Under the pieces are notes generated by a model that was not told the origin of the DNA, did no database searches, and was given only the letters and a program-made list of their open reading frames with translations. 54,534 nt of DNA from Burkholderiales bacterium (GTDB lineage Bacteria; Pseudomonadota; Gammaproteobacteria; Burkholderiales; Burkholderiaceae_C). The stretch is taken from positions 1 to 54,534 of the forward strand of contig JAGWUS010000025.1 in NCBI GenBank assembly GCA_028868305.1, in the 5' to 3' direction. Positions within the stretch are counted from its first letter, which is position 1. The number at the start of each line of letters is the position of its first letter. Of this stretch, positions 20,120 to 28,911 are shown piece after piece. The position numbers and the translations under genes were made by a program.

Positions 20120-23032
20120 TTACACCGGCTCTTCCTGTTCGAAAGGCAGCGTCATGTTGCGCAGGTCACGCTTGGTTTCCACCAGCACCAGTGGGCGGTC
20201 ATCCAGCACTGCGGGGGCGGGGCGCTCACGGGGAACATGCACGGGCTTGGGTTCGGCAGCGATCGCTGCCTGAACTGCCGCAATGCGTTCAGGATTGCTG
20301 TTGACCCACTGCAGTCCCGAGCCTTGCGCAATTTCCTGCAAGGTTTGCAGTGGCAGATCAAACGCCGTTACCTTGGGCATGCCGATGGCAGCTGGCGCAG
20401 GGGCTGCTTTAGCCACGGCCGGTGCTGGCGCAGCGGTCAACGCAACTGGTTGGGCTGCAGGTGCGGCGGCTGACTCACTGGCGGGCTGGGCTGCCTGCTG
20501 CTCTACCGGGGTTTCAGCGCGAACACCCTGGTCCTGACGCGGGCCGCGCTCACGACCATAACGGTCACGTGAACGCTTTTCACGGGACTCACCGTTTTCG
20601 CCGGCGGCGGGGAGTGCCTGTCCCTCGCTTACTGCGGCCTGGTCTTCAGTATCGGCAAAGCCGAGCTGGGTTTGCTGGACGTCGGCGCCTGCGCCGCTGG
20701 TGTCGTCCTGGCGGGGACCACGCTCATTGCGACGACCACGTCCACCGCGTCCGCGACCCTCACGCCCTTCACGAGGCTGGCCGTTGGCGTCTACGGACGC
20801 TTCGGCTGCGGCTTCTGCGCGGGGTTCGTTGTTGCGTTCCGCATTGTCGGAGCGTTCGCCACGGGGCGCACGGTCCTGGCGGGGGGTGCGATCGCCGCGC
20901 TCACCACGTTCACCGCGATCGCCACGGGGTGCGCGTTCTGGGCGCTGCTCGTTGCCGGCGTCCACCTGAACCGATTCCTGACCTTCCACGTTTTGTAGTT
21001 TGCCTTCGGCATCAAAACGCTCGCGCTGGGCTCCGCCCTGGCGTTCGCCACCCTGGCCACGTCCACCGCGACTGCCACGACCACCGCGGTTGCCTTCACG
21101 GCCCTCACTGCGGTTTTCTTCACGTCCTTCTGGGCGCGCTTCGCCACGGCCTTCGCCGCGCTGGCCACGTCCGCCGTTGCGGTTGCCATCCCGGCCACCA
21201 CGGCCATTGCGTCCTTCAGTGCGGCCAGCGTCACGGCCTTCGCGCTTTTCTTCTGTTTTGGCAGGGGCTGCGGCAGGTTTGGCGGGTGCGGGCGCTGCCT
21301 CACCACCAAACAGGTTCTTGAGCCAGCCGAAGAAGCCCTTGCTTTCAGCCGGCTTGGCTATGGGGGCGGTTGCTACCGGAGCGACCACGGCCTTGACGGG
21401 TTCAGGTTTCGGTGGAGCGATGGGTGCGGGTGCATCAGGCAACACACCCTTGATGACCGGGGTTTGCTTGTTGGTCGGCTCTTGCGAGCGGCGGGTCACG
21501 CCGGTGGCCTCTTCCATGTCGTCGGCCATCTTGTAGCTGGCTTCGATGTGGTCCAGGCGCGGGTCGTCGTGCTTCAGGCGCTCGAGCTTGTAGTTGGGCG
21601 TTTCCAGCGTCTTGTTGGGCACCATCAGCACGTTGATGCGCTGCTTGAGCTCGATCTTGGCAATTTCAGTGCGCTTTTCGTTCAACAGGAACGAAGCCAC
21701 ATCGACCGGCACCTGGCACAGCACGGAGGCGGTGTTGTCCTTGAGGGACTCTTCTTGGATGATCCGCAGAATTTGCAGCGCAGAGCTTTCCGTGTCGCGG
21801 ATGTGGCCTGAGCCGCCACAACGTGGGCAGGGAATGGAGGCGCCTTCACTCAGCGCAGGCCGTAACCGTTGCCGACTCATTTCCATCAGACCGAATTTGG
21901 AGATAGTGCCGAACTGCACGCGGGCACGGTCCTGGCGCAGCGCGTCGCGCAAGCGGCTTTCCACTTCGCGGCGATTGCGGGACTCTTCCATGTCGATGAA
22001 GTCGATGACGATCAGGCCACCCAGATCGCGCAAACGCATCTGACGGGCCACTTCGTCGGCGGCTTCCAGGTTGGTGCGGGTCGCGGTTTCCTCGATGTCA
22101 CCGCCCTTGATGGCACGGGCCGAGTTCACGTCCACCGACACCAAGGCTTCGGTGTGGTCGATCACGATGGCGCCGCCCGAGGGCAGTTGCACCGTGCGGG
22201 CGTAGGCGGATTCGATCTGGTGTTCGATCTGGAAGCGGCTGAATAGCGGTGCATCGTCACGGTAGCGCTTTACACGCGCAGCGTGCTCGGGCATCACGTG
22301 GGCCATGAACTGTTGGGCCTGCTCGTACACGTCGTCGGTGTCGATCAGGATGTCGCCGATATCGTGGTTGAAGTAGTCACGGATGGCGCGGATCACCAGA
22401 GAAGATTCCTGGTAAATCAGGAATGCGCCCTTGCCGCCCTTGGCAGCGCCGTCGATGGCGGTCCACAGCTTGAGCAGGTAGTTCAGGTCCCACTGCAACT
22501 CGGGGGCGCTGCGGCCGATGCCGGCGGTGCGCGCGATGATGGACATGCCGTTGGGGTATTCCAACTGGTCCATGTTTTCCTTGAGCTCGGCGCGGTCTTC
22601 GCCTTCGATGCGGCGGCTGACGCCACCGCCACGGGGGTTGTTGGGCATCAGCACCACATAGCGGCCGGCCAGCGATACAAAGGTGGTCAGGGCGGCACCC
22701 TTGTTGCCGCGCTCTTCTTTTTCGACCTGGACCAGCAGTTCCTGGCCTTCCTTGATGACGTCCTGGATGCGCGCTTGCGAAGCCGACACGCCTTCCTTGA
22801 AGTACATCCTGGAGATTTCCTTGAAGGGCAGGAAACCGTGGCGGTCTTCGCCGTAGTCCACAAAGCAGGCTTCCAACGATGGCTCGACGCGGGTCACCAC
22901 GGCCTTGTAGATATTGCCCTTGCGCTGTTCGCGCCCTTCGATTTCGATTTCGTAGTCGAGGAGTTTTTGTCCGTCGACAATGGCCAGGCGGCGCTCTTCA
23001 GCTTGCGTGGCGTTGATCAGCATCCGTTTCAT
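20120..23032 (-). CDS. rne: Ribonuclease E
   Basis: RNase E is the main endonuclease of mRNA decay and rRNA/tRNA maturation and the scaffold of the degradosome at the inner membrane. The 970 residues begin [20 protein letters not shown]. An S1 domain covers about 35-120. The DNase-I-like catalytic site has D301 (SVDVNSARA) and D344 (IVIDFIDM), and the zinc-link CPRCGG is at 402-407. From about residue 560 the protein is a low-complexity tail rich in Arg, Gly, Glu and Asp, including a PKPEP-type proline stretch and RGGRG/RGERG repeats, typical of the natively unfolded scaffold half. Long open frames on the opposite strand there are artefacts of this composition. A gene-free stretch of 452 bp precedes the gene. 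Confidence 0.97.
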   Translation of the reverse strand: MKRMLINATQAEERRLAIVDGQKLLDYEIEIEGREQRKGNIYKAVVTRVEPSLEACFVDYGEDRHGFLPFKEISRMYFKEGVSASQARIQDVIKEGQELLVQVEKEERGNKGAALTTFVSLAGRYVVLMPNNPRGGGVSRRIEGEDRAELKENMDQLEYPNGMSIIARTAGIGRSAPELQWDLNYLLKLWTAIDGAAKGGKGAFLIYQESSLVIRAIRDYFNHDIGDILIDTDDVYEQAQQFMAHVMPEHAARVKRYRDDAPLFSRFQIEHQIESAYARTVQLPSGGAIVIDHTEALVSVDVNSARAIKGGDIEETATRTNLEAADEVARQMRLRDLGGLIVIDFIDMEESRNRREVESRLRDALRQDRARVQFGTISKFGLMEMSRQRLRPALSEGASIPCPRCGGSGHIRDTESSALQILRIIQEESLKDNTASVLCQVPVDVASFLLNEKRTEIAKIELKQRINVLMVPNKTLETPNYKLERLKHDDPRLDHIEASYKMADDMEEATGVTRRSQEPTNKQTPVIKGVLPDAPAPIAPPKPEPVKAVVAPVATAPIAKPAESKGFFGWLKNLFGGEAAPAPAKPAAAPAKTEEKREGRDAGRTEGRNGRGGRDGNRNGGRGQRGEGRGEARPEGREENRSEGREGNRGGRGSRGGRGQGGERQGGAQRERFDAEGKLQNVEGQESVQVDAGNEQRPERAPRGDRGERGERGDRTPRQDRAPRGERSDNAERNNEPRAEAAAEASVDANGQPREGREGRGRGGRGRRNERGPRQDDTSGAGADVQQTQLGFADTEDQAAVSEGQALPAAGENGESREKRSRDRYGRERGPRQDQGVRAETPVEQQAAQPASESAAAPAAQPVALTAAPAPAVAKAAPAPAAIGMPKVTAFDLPLQTLQEIAQGSGLQWVNSNPERIAAVQAAIAAEPKPVHVPRERPAPAVLDDRPLVLVETKRDLRNMTLPFEQEEPV

Positions 23033-23484
23033 GGAGTGCGTCCTTCATCAGTAAGTACATGCCCAAAGCGGGCTATTGACACCTGAACTGACGAGCTGAA
23101 ACGAGGAGGAATTGCCGGAGAACTTCGACTCAAACGAGGCGTCGAAGCGTGGGCGCGTGGAGGGGAGCAAGGGGATGCGTTTGTGAATTTGCTATTAAAT
23201 TAATAGCTGATCGCGCCCGTTTGACGGGGGTTGCAGGCCAATCCATGCCAATAAACGGCACGAAAACGCACCGCAGGCAAAAATGGATCAGGCTCAACAA
23301 CACAAACATCTCGCTTCATTCCGTTCGCAGACAAAAGCGTCTGCAAACTTTGGGTATTCCGGTTCAGTGTTTCAAATCGTCGGGTTAACCGTGTACCAAC
23401 ACGGCGGCATCGACCTTCCAGCGGCGCAGTGCAGGGACTGTGGACTAAACTCCAGACAAATCAACCACTTACAGCGCATCGCTA
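23033..23484. promoter_or_regulatory. 452-bp gene-free region between divergent rne and rluC
   Basis: I see no gene here. Read on the minus strand it should include the rne promoter and a long 5' leader. It holds a perfect inverted repeat, GCAGAC and GTCTGC around a 6-nt loop (23327-23344), and a dispersed-repeat copy (23188-23230). In E. coli the long rne leader mediates autoregulation by RNase E; a similar role here is inference from position and length only. No convincing -35/-10 pair could be assigned by eye. Confidence 0.5.
23188..23230 (-). repeat. Dispersed 43-bp repeat, copy B (upstream of rne)
   Basis: On the minus strand it reads CCCCCGTCAAACGGGCGCG, then ATCAGCTATTAATTTAATAGC, matching the consensus order. 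The distal part is a near-perfect palindrome, GCTATTAA/TTAATAGC. It would be in the rne 5' leader. Confidence 0.65.
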
Positions 23485-24516
23485 GTGAAACACATTATAG
23501 GGGCCAATCCAGTGCCCGCCAGTGCCCAGGTCAAATCCGTGGTTGTCGAGGAAGACGGGGCAGGGCAGCGCCTGGACAATTACCTGGTGCGTCATCTCAA
23601 AGGCGTCCCCAAGACCCACGTCTACCGCATCATCCGCAGTGGCGAGGTGCGGGTGAATAAGGGCCGGGCCAGTGCCGAAACCCGTCTCGCATTGGGCGAT
23701 GTGGTGCGGCTGCCGCCGGTGCGGGTGTCTGAGCGCGCGGAGCAAAAATCCCAGGCCATGGCCGCGCAGACGGGTAGCTTTGTCCCGGCCAAGGACTTTC
23801 CCATCCTGTTCGAAGACGACTGCTTTCTGGCCATCAACAAGCCTGCGGGCGTGGCGGTGCATGGGGGCTCCGGGGTGAGTTTTGGCGTGATCGAGCAATT
23901 GCGTATGGCGCGTCCGCAGGCCAAATTTCTGGAGCTGGTGCACCGTCTGGACCGCGAAACCAGCGGCATCCTGCTGATTGCCAAAAAGCGCAGTGCCCTG
24001 AAAAATCTGCAGAACCAGTTCCGTGAACGCGAAACGGGCAAGACGTATCTGGTGTTGGTGCTAGGCCACTGGCCGGCCAACAAAAAGGTGCTGGACAAGC
24101 CGCTGCACAAATACCTGTTGCCGGGCAAGAGTGGAGAGGAAGGCGAGCGTCGCGTCAAGGTGGTGGCCAAGGACGACCCGGATGGCATGCCTTCCTTGAC
24201 GCTGGTCAAGGTGCGTGAGGCCAATACAACCTATTCGTTTCTGGAAGTCACCATCAAGACCGGCCGAACCCACCAGATCCGGGTGCACCTGGCGTCCGAA
24301 GGTATGCCGATTGTGGGGGACGACAAATATGGCAACTTTGAAGTCAATAAACTACTGCTCCGCGCCACTGGAGCCGGTGCCCTCAAGCGCATGTTTCTGC
24401 ATGCCTGGCGTCTGCAATGCAAACATCCGGTGACCGGCGAGGCCCTGGAGCTCAAGGCTGACCTGCCGCCCGAACTCATGCAATTCCTCCTTCACGCCCT
24501 GCCCACACCACCATGA
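23485..24516 (+). CDS. rluC: Ribosomal large subunit pseudouridine synthase RluC-type
   Basis: It isomerises uridines of 23S rRNA to pseudouridine. A 343-residue product has an S4 RNA-binding domain (about 25-90: GQRLDNYLVRHLKGVPKTHVYRIIRSGEVRVN) and the RluA-family catalytic domain with HRLDRETSGILLIAKK (nucleophile D156) and KTGRTHQIRVHLAS. In E. coli RluC makes positions 955, 2504 and 2580; target sites here are inferred. The start at GTG 23485 is uncertain; a GTG at 23512 would remove nine residues. The rne-rluC divergent pairing is common. The next gene overlaps by ATGA. Confidence 0.92.
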   Translation: MKHIIGANPVPASAQVKSVVVEEDGAGQRLDNYLVRHLKGVPKTHVYRIIRSGEVRVNKGRASAETRLALGDVVRLPPVRVSERAEQKSQAMAAQTGSFVPAKDFPILFEDDCFLAINKPAGVAVHGGSGVSFGVIEQLRMARPQAKFLELVHRLDRETSGILLIAKKRSALKNLQNQFRERETGKTYLVLVLGHWPANKKVLDKPLHKYLLPGKSGEEGERRVKVVAKDDPDGMPSLTLVKVREANTTYSFLEVTIKTGRTHQIRVHLASEGMPIVGDDKYGNFEVNKLLLRATGAGALKRMFLHAWRLQCKHPVTGEALELKADLPPELMQFLLHALPTPP

Positions 24517-25190
24517 CCACCAAGATACGCCAACGCGCCCGCCAGTTCGATCTCATTGCCTTTGACTGGGATGGCACCTTGTTTGACTCGACTGCCATCA
24601 TCACGCGCAGCATCCAGCTGGCGGTGCGCGATGTCGGTGGCACGGTGCCCAGTGACCATGAGGCGTCTTACGTCATTGGCCTGGGTCTGATGCAGGCACT
24701 GGCACACGCCGCGCCGGATGTGCCGCAGGACAAGTACCCTGAACTCGGCGAACGCTACAAGCACCACTATATGCGGCACCAGAACGACATCAGCCTGTTT
24801 CCCGGGGTGCTGGCGATGCTGGCGGACCTGCGCGCGCAAGGCCATTTGCTGGCGGTGGCCACCGGTAAGAGCCGCCGGGGTCTCGACGAGGTGCTGCATG
24901 CGGTCGAACTTAAGGATGTGTTCCACGCCTCGCGCACCGCGGATGAGACAGCGGGCAAACCGCACCCGCGCATGCTCCACGAACTGATGGCCGAACTGGG
25001 CGTAGCGGCTGAGCGGGTACTGATGGTGGGCGACACCACACACGATCTGCAACTGGCGCTGAATGCTGGCTGTGCGAGTGTGGGCGTGAGTTATGGAGCG
25101 CACGCGCCAGCCGCTTTTGCAGACTTGAAGCCGCGCCATATTGCGCATTCGGTGGCCGATCTGCACGACTGGCTGCTCAGCAACGGGTGA
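24513..25190 (+). CDS. HAD-family hydrolase, phosphoglycolate phosphatase-like
   Basis: This 225-residue HAD phosphatase has motif I FDWDGTLFDS (nucleophile D18, general acid D20), motif II in VATGKSRRG, a lysine in the motif III region TAGKPHPRM, and motif IV GDTTHDLQLA. It resembles Gph-like hydrolases, which dephosphorylate 2-phosphoglycolate or other small phosphates; the substrate cannot be read off. It overlaps rluC as ATGA and its stop overlaps a possible GTG start of the Rieske gene, so rluC, this gene, the Rieske gene and the S49 peptidase gene form one tight operon. Confidence 0.88.
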   Translation: MTTKIRQRARQFDLIAFDWDGTLFDSTAIITRSIQLAVRDVGGTVPSDHEASYVIGLGLMQALAHAAPDVPQDKYPELGERYKHHYMRHQNDISLFPGVLAMLADLRAQGHLLAVATGKSRRGLDEVLHAVELKDVFHASRTADETAGKPHPRMLHELMAELGVAAERVLMVGDTTHDLQLALNAGCASVGVSYGAHAPAAFADLKPRHIAHSVADLHDWLLSNG

Positions 25191-25201
25191 GGACGCCTGC
25201 C

Positions 25202-25582
25202 ATGCACGCCGATTTCGAGTCCCGACCCATTCCCCTGTGCAATGCGCAGGATCTGGTCAACAGTGGAGATGCTGTGCCATTTGATGTGGTGTACTGCGGG
25301 CAGACCTGCTATGCCTTCGCCATCCGCTATGCCAACCAGGTGCATGCCTACCTGAATCGCTGTTCCCACGTTCCCATGGAAATGGACTACCAGCCCAACC
25401 GATTTTTTGACCTGACAGGCCACTACCTGATTTGCGCCACCCACGGCGCCATGTACAGCCCCAGCACGGGTGCCTGCAGGGGTGGGCCATGTCGCGGTGG
25501 ACTGGTCAAGATTGCGGTCAGTGAAGAAGACGGCGTGGTGCACTGGCATACTGCCTATAACCTAAAACCTGTGGATTTTTGA
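25202..25582 (+). CDS. Rieske [2Fe-2S] domain protein
   Basis: This small 126-residue Rieske protein has the cluster ligands C54-S-H56 (NRCSHVPMEM) and C78-A-T-H81 (ICATHGAMYS), with a Pro/Gly-rich tail CRGGPCRGGL. It has no membrane segment and no oxygenase domain, so it looks like a soluble ferredoxin-like electron carrier. Small Rieske proteins in this position, before an S49 peptidase gene, occur in related genomes, as I recall; partner enzymes are unknown. I chose the ATG at 25202. A GTG at 25187 overlapping the preceding stop is an alternative. Confidence 0.88.
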   Translation: MHADFESRPIPLCNAQDLVNSGDAVPFDVVYCGQTCYAFAIRYANQVHAYLNRCSHVPMEMDYQPNRFFDLTGHYLICATHGAMYSPSTGACRGGPCRGGLVKIAVSEEDGVVHWHTAYNLKPVDF

Positions 25583-25583
25583 A

Positions 25584-26594
25584 ATGATTGAGCCAAATAT
25601 GCCTGAAGCCCCCGTGGATATTGCACAAGCAGCTATGAAAAAAGGAGCAACTCCTGCAGCCTCCGACACTCCGAACTGGGAGCGCTCGACCCTCGAAAGG
25701 CTGGCCATGGCGGCGATTGACGAGCAACGGGCTGCCCGGCGTTGGCGCAATGGCATTCGCCTGGCGTGGCTGGTCCTTCTGGCCGCACTGGTGTGGATGG
25801 GCATGGAGCGCGGCAATACAAACGCCGATGTTTCGAAGCCACATACGGCGGTGGTCGAAATCAAGGGTGAAATCGCTTCGGGCTCCGAGGCCAGTGCGGA
25901 GCTGATCGTGGCGGCCATGCGCGGCGCTTTTGAAGACGAGGGTGCCAAAGCGGTAGTGCTTCTGATCAATTCGCCCGGTGGCAGCCCGGTACAGGCAGGC
26001 ATCATCAATGATGAAATCTACCGCCTCAAGGCCAAGTACAACAAGCCGATTTACGCCGTGGTGGAAGAAACCTGCGCATCGGCCGCCTATTACATCGCCG
26101 CCGGTGCGGACAAAATTTTTGTCGACAAGGCCAGTATTGTGGGCAGCATTGGTGTGCTGATGGATGGTTTCGGGTTTACCGGCCTGATGGACAAGCTCGG
26201 TGTAGAGCGCCGCCTGATGACGGCAGGGGAAAACAAGGGTTTTCTGGACCCCTTCAGCCCCCAGACCGAGAAGCAGCGTGATTTTGCACAGGCCATGCTG
26301 AACCAGATTCACCAGCAGTTCATTACCGTGGTGAAGACCGGGCGCGGGAAACGGTTGAAAGAAACACCGGAGACCTTCAGTGGCCTGTTCTGGACCGGCC
26401 AGCAGGCCATTGAAATGGGGCTTGCAGACCAACTGGGCAATATCGATTTTGTGGCCCGCGAAGTGGTCAAGGCCGAGGAACTGGTGGACTACACCCGCCG
26501 CGACAATGTGGCTGAACGGCTGGTCAAGCGCTTTGGTGCGTCTATTGGTCAAGGTGTCGCATTGACACTCAAAACGTTTCCCAGTCTGCGCTAA
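25584..26594 (+). CDS. S49-family signal peptide peptidase (SppA/SohB-like)
   Basis: This 336-residue inner-membrane serine protease has a cytoplasmic N-terminal tail, one membrane segment (about 58-75, RLAWLVLLAALVWMGM) and a periplasmic S49 domain. The family uses a Ser-Lys dyad: S166 in ETCASAAYYIAAGADKI and K218 in GENKGFLDPF, 52 residues apart as in other short SppA proteins. NSPGGSP forms the oxyanion region. It should degrade leftover signal peptides in the membrane. The first 30 residues are not conserved, and residues 9-22 are encoded by a copy of the dispersed repeat, which suggests that the element supplied part of the tail. Only 1 bp separates it from the Rieske gene. Confidence 0.92.
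   Translation: MIEPNMPEAPVDIAQAAMKKGATPAASDTPNWERSTLERLAMAAIDEQRAARRWRNGIRLAWLVLLAALVWMGMERGNTNADVSKPHTAVVEIKGEIASGSEASAELIVAAMRGAFEDEGAKAVVLLINSPGGSPVQAGIINDEIYRLKAKYNKPIYAVVEETCASAAYYIAAGADKIFVDKASIVGSIGVLMDGFGFTGLMDKLGVERRLMTAGENKGFLDPFSPQTEKQRDFAQAMLNQIHQQFITVVKTGRGKRLKETPETFSGLFWTGQQAIEMGLADQLGNIDFVAREVVKAEELVDYTRRDNVAERLVKRFGASIGQGVALTLKTFPSLR
25608..25649 (+). repeat. Dispersed 43-bp repeat, copy C (inside the S49 peptidase gene)
   Basis: It contains GCCCCCGTGGATATTGCAC, AAGCAGCTATGAAAAAAGG and AGCA. It is very close to copy G (53741) and copy D (42859, minus). It lies in frame in the poorly conserved N-terminal tail. Confidence 0.75.
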
Positions 26595-26601
26595 AGGGTG
26601 G

Positions 26602-27357
26602 TTACCTGCCAATAGCGAACACTGTTGGTGTGGCGTTGTCCAGCGCCCATGCTTTGCTTTTCCAGTGCTTTGTAGTGTCGCTGTGGCACTGGGCGGAATC
26701 CAGTGTCAGCCCGCTGGCAGTGGCCAGGCGGGTGTTGTGCTGCAGGGTCTGCAACAGGGTTTGCAGCATAGCGGTGTTGCGGTAGGGCGTTTCAATAAAG
26801 AGCTGGGTTTGCCCGGTTTTTAGCGCCAGGGATTCGAGTTCGCGTAGCCGCTTGGCCCGCTCATCGGGCCCGCTTGGGACGTAGCCCACAAATGCAAAAT
26901 TCTGGCCGTTCAGACCACTGGCTGCCAGCGCCAGCAGCAGTGATACCGGCCCCACCAGAGGAACCACGCGCAGGCCCAGGTCGTGGGCAGCACGCACCAC
27001 CGAGGAGCCCGGGTCGGCCACGGCGGGCATACCGGCTTCGCTGACCAGTCCCACATCAAAGCCGTCCATCGCGGGCTTCAGCAGGTGGCGGGCATCAAAG
27101 TCGCCCAGGTGGTCGCCTTTTTTGTGCACCTCGCGTGGCAACTCCTGCAACTGCATGGATTGCAGGGGCACGCACAGTGGATGATTTTCCCCCACGCGCT
27201 TGAGGTAGGCGCGGGTCGATTTGGCGTTTTCGCACACCCAGTGCTGCAGGTTCGATGCGACTTTGAGCGTGCCTTCGGGCATGGATTGCGCCAGCGGGCT
27301 CATGCTCGTACAGCCATAGTCCAGCGGTGCAGGCACCAGATACAGGGTGCCGCTCAT
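26602..27357 (-). CDS. SAM-dependent methyltransferase, tetrapyrrole-methylase fold (RsmI-related)
   Basis: This 251-residue protein has the tetrapyrrole (corrin/porphyrin) methylase fold. It begins GTLYLVPAPL, carries VGLVSEAGMPAVADPGSSVV (SAM-binding loop), VPLVGPVSLLLALAASGLNGQNFAFVGYVP, and FIETPYRN. This resembles RsmI, which 2'-O-methylates C1402 of 16S rRNA, but it differs in the N-terminal part and is shorter. It is best regarded as an RsmI paralogue with unknown substrate. The start overlaps the stop of the maf-type gene upstream on the same strand (ATGA), so the two are co-translated. Confidence 0.82.
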   Translation of the reverse strand: MSGTLYLVPAPLDYGCTSMSPLAQSMPEGTLKVASNLQHWVCENAKSTRAYLKRVGENHPLCVPLQSMQLQELPREVHKKGDHLGDFDARHLLKPAMDGFDVGLVSEAGMPAVADPGSSVVRAAHDLGLRVVPLVGPVSLLLALAASGLNGQNFAFVGYVPSGPDERAKRLRELESLALKTGQTQLFIETPYRNTAMLQTLLQTLQHNTRLATASGLTLDSAQCHSDTTKHWKSKAWALDNATPTVFAIGR

Positions 27358-27959
27358 AGTGCGCTACCCAGCAAACGGATGCCGGCCGCGCGCAGCATGG
27401 TGCTGGTGCGAATCAGCGGCAGACCCACCAGCGCGGTGGGATCGTCGTTGTCAATGTTTTCCAGCAGGGCAATGCCCAGGCCCTCACTTTTGGCGCTGCC
27501 GGCGCAGTCGTAGGGCTGCTCTGCTTGTAGATAGGCTTCAATTTCTGCGTCGGTCAGGTCACGAAACTTCACCTGCACCGGCGCCAGCGCCTGCTGCACG
27601 AAGCCACTTTGCTCGCACACCACGGCTACTGCCGTTTGAAAGACCACGGTCTTGCCACGCATCTGCTGCAACTGCGCCACGGCGCGCGCGTGAGTTCCGG
27701 GCTTGCCCAGCGGCTGTCCGTTCAGATCGGCAACCTGGTCGGAGCCAATCACCACGCTGCCGGGATGGCGCTGGGCGACGGCTCGGGCTTTGGCCAATGC
27801 CAGGCGCCGGGCCAGCGTCGCAGGAGCTTCCCCGGGCAGGGGTGTTTCATCAATGTGGGGAGATTCCACGGAAAAAGGGATGCGCAACCGCTGCAGCAAC
27901 TCACGCCGATACGCGGAAGTGGAGCCAAGAATGAGGGGTCGTTGTGTCGTATCTGTCAT
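27354..27959 (-). CDS. yceF: Maf-family nucleoside triphosphate pyrophosphatase (YceF type)
   Basis: This 201-residue Maf protein has LGSTSAYRRELLQRLRIPF at the N terminus, the substrate motif ESPHIDETPLPGE, and VVIGSDQVADLNGQPLGKPG with the catalytic acidic residue. The YRRELL and DQVA forms match YceF, which hydrolyses modified nucleotides such as m7GTP. It is divergent from yceD, with only 25 bp between starts, an arrangement often seen next to yceD-rpmF-plsX in proteobacteria. Its stop overlaps the start of the methyltransferase gene. Confidence 0.9.
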   Translation of the reverse strand: MTDTTQRPLILGSTSAYRRELLQRLRIPFSVESPHIDETPLPGEAPATLARRLALAKARAVAQRHPGSVVIGSDQVADLNGQPLGKPGTHARAVAQLQQMRGKTVVFQTAVAVVCEQSGFVQQALAPVQVKFRDLTDAEIEAYLQAEQPYDCAGSAKSEGLGIALLENIDNDDPTALVGLPLIRTSTMLRAAGIRLLGSAL

Positions 27960-27984
27960 GGAGTGATTCTCTTACACTGCGAAC

Positions 27985-28533
27985 ATGAAAAATGAATTTG
28001 CAGCACGCAGCCTGAATGTGGCTGCTTTTGCCAATGCGGGCGAGAGCCATGCTGGCGACGAGCGTCTGGCGCGGTTTGAGCGCCTGTTGGAAGAAACCAG
28101 CGGCCTGGGCGGCGAGACTCTGCTGAGCTACCAGGTGCAGGGTGAACTGCGCCAGGATGCTGCCGGCCAGGATGAGCCTTGGCTTCGCCTGCGTGCCCAG
28201 GCCACCCTGCCGCTGATTTGCCAGCGTTGCATGGGGCCGGTCGATGTGCTGGTGAAATTCGAGCGGGATTTTCGTTTTGTCGCCAGTGAGGAACTGGCGG
28301 CGATTGAGGACGAAGAGTCCGAAGAGGATGTGCTTGTACTGACCAAGACCTTCAACCTGTTGGAGCTGGTGGAGGACGAGTTGCTGATGGCCATGCCACC
28401 CGTTCCCAAACACAATGTGTGCCCCAAACCCGTCACACTGCACGCGGCGGACGCAGACTTTTCCGATGAGCCGGCCGAGAAGTCAAACCCTTTTGCGGTG
28501 CTGCAGCAGATCAAAGACAAGGGTCTTGGCTAG
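27985..28533 (+). CDS. yceD: YceD-family (DUF177) 23S rRNA accumulation protein
   Basis: This 182-residue DUF177 protein has the CxxC pair C79/C82 (LICQRCMGPVDVLVKFER) and a C-terminal cysteine near NVCPKPVTL. In E. coli and plants the family is needed for normal 23S rRNA accumulation. It precedes rpmF, as in most proteobacteria. I see no Shine-Dalgarno before the ATG, and a TACACT box lies at 27973-27978, so transcription may begin almost at the start codon; this is tentative because no good -35 is visible. Confidence 0.88.
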   Translation: MKNEFAARSLNVAAFANAGESHAGDERLARFERLLEETSGLGGETLLSYQVQGELRQDAAGQDEPWLRLRAQATLPLICQRCMGPVDVLVKFERDFRFVASEELAAIEDEESEEDVLVLTKTFNLLELVEDELLMAMPPVPKHNVCPKPVTLHAADADFSDEPAEKSNPFAVLQQIKDKGLG

Positions 28534-28555
28534 ACAGGGCACTTTGGGCTATAAT
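28526..28555 (+). promoter_or_regulatory. Probable sigma-70 promoter for rpmF-plsX-fab
   Basis: TTGGCT (28526-28531) is followed after 18 bp by a perfect TATAAT (28550-28555). It overlaps the last codons of yceD. The 80-nt leader before rpmF contains the hairpin GTGTTGC/GCAACAC around a 7-nt loop (about 28602-28622). Confidence 0.7.
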
Positions 28556-28641
28556 TTGAGGCTTCGCGTGTATTCACGAGCGCGATTTCCACTAACCACC
28601 AGTGTTGCCGCCTGTGCAACACCTTTGCCCAGGAGCCGAAA

Positions 28642-28824
28642 ATGGCCGTCCAACAGAACAAAAAGTCACCTTCCAAGCGCGGTATGCACCGTTCGCACAA
28701 TGCTCTGGTTGTGCCAGGTATTGCTGTGGAAGCTACTACTGGTGAAACGCATTTGCGTCACCACATTAGCCCCACTGGTTTTTACCGTGGCCGCAAGGTG
28801 CTGAAGACCAAATCAGAAGCCTGA
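28642..28824 (+). CDS. rpmF: 50S ribosomal protein L32
   Basis: The 60-residue L32 begins [20 protein letters not shown] and has [18 protein letters not shown]. This is a cysteine-free (zinc-independent) L32, the form usual in proteobacteria. CAGGAG lies about six bases before the ATG. It sits between yceD and plsX, as in E. coli, where rpmF is co-transcribed with the fatty acid genes and thereby links ribosome and membrane synthesis. Confidence 0.97.
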   Translation: MAVQQNKKSPSKRGMHRSHNALVVPGIAVEATTGETHLRHHISPTGFYRGRKVLKTKSEA

Positions 28825-28840
28825 CCCCAGGCATTCATGC

Positions 28841-28877
28841 AAAGCCCGAAGCTACAGATCCTGTAGCGACGGGCTTT
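28841..28877 (+). terminator. Hairpin between rpmF and plsX (terminator or attenuator)
   Basis: Two stacked stems, AAAGCCCG/CGGGCTTT and GCTACAG/CTGTAGC, are followed by TTTTG. It has the form of an intrinsic terminator with a short T run and may set a lower level for plsX-fab than for rpmF. Confidence 0.7.
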
Positions 28878-28911
28878 TGTCATTTATGGCTCCCGTTGGA
28901 ACGAATTTCGC

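Noticed and set aside
20422-21321. Long open frames opposite the 3' half of rne
   Set aside because: They follow the Arg/Gly-rich low-complexity codons of RNase E and give Arg/His/Pro-rich nonsense with no known domain; rne is clearly on the minus strand.
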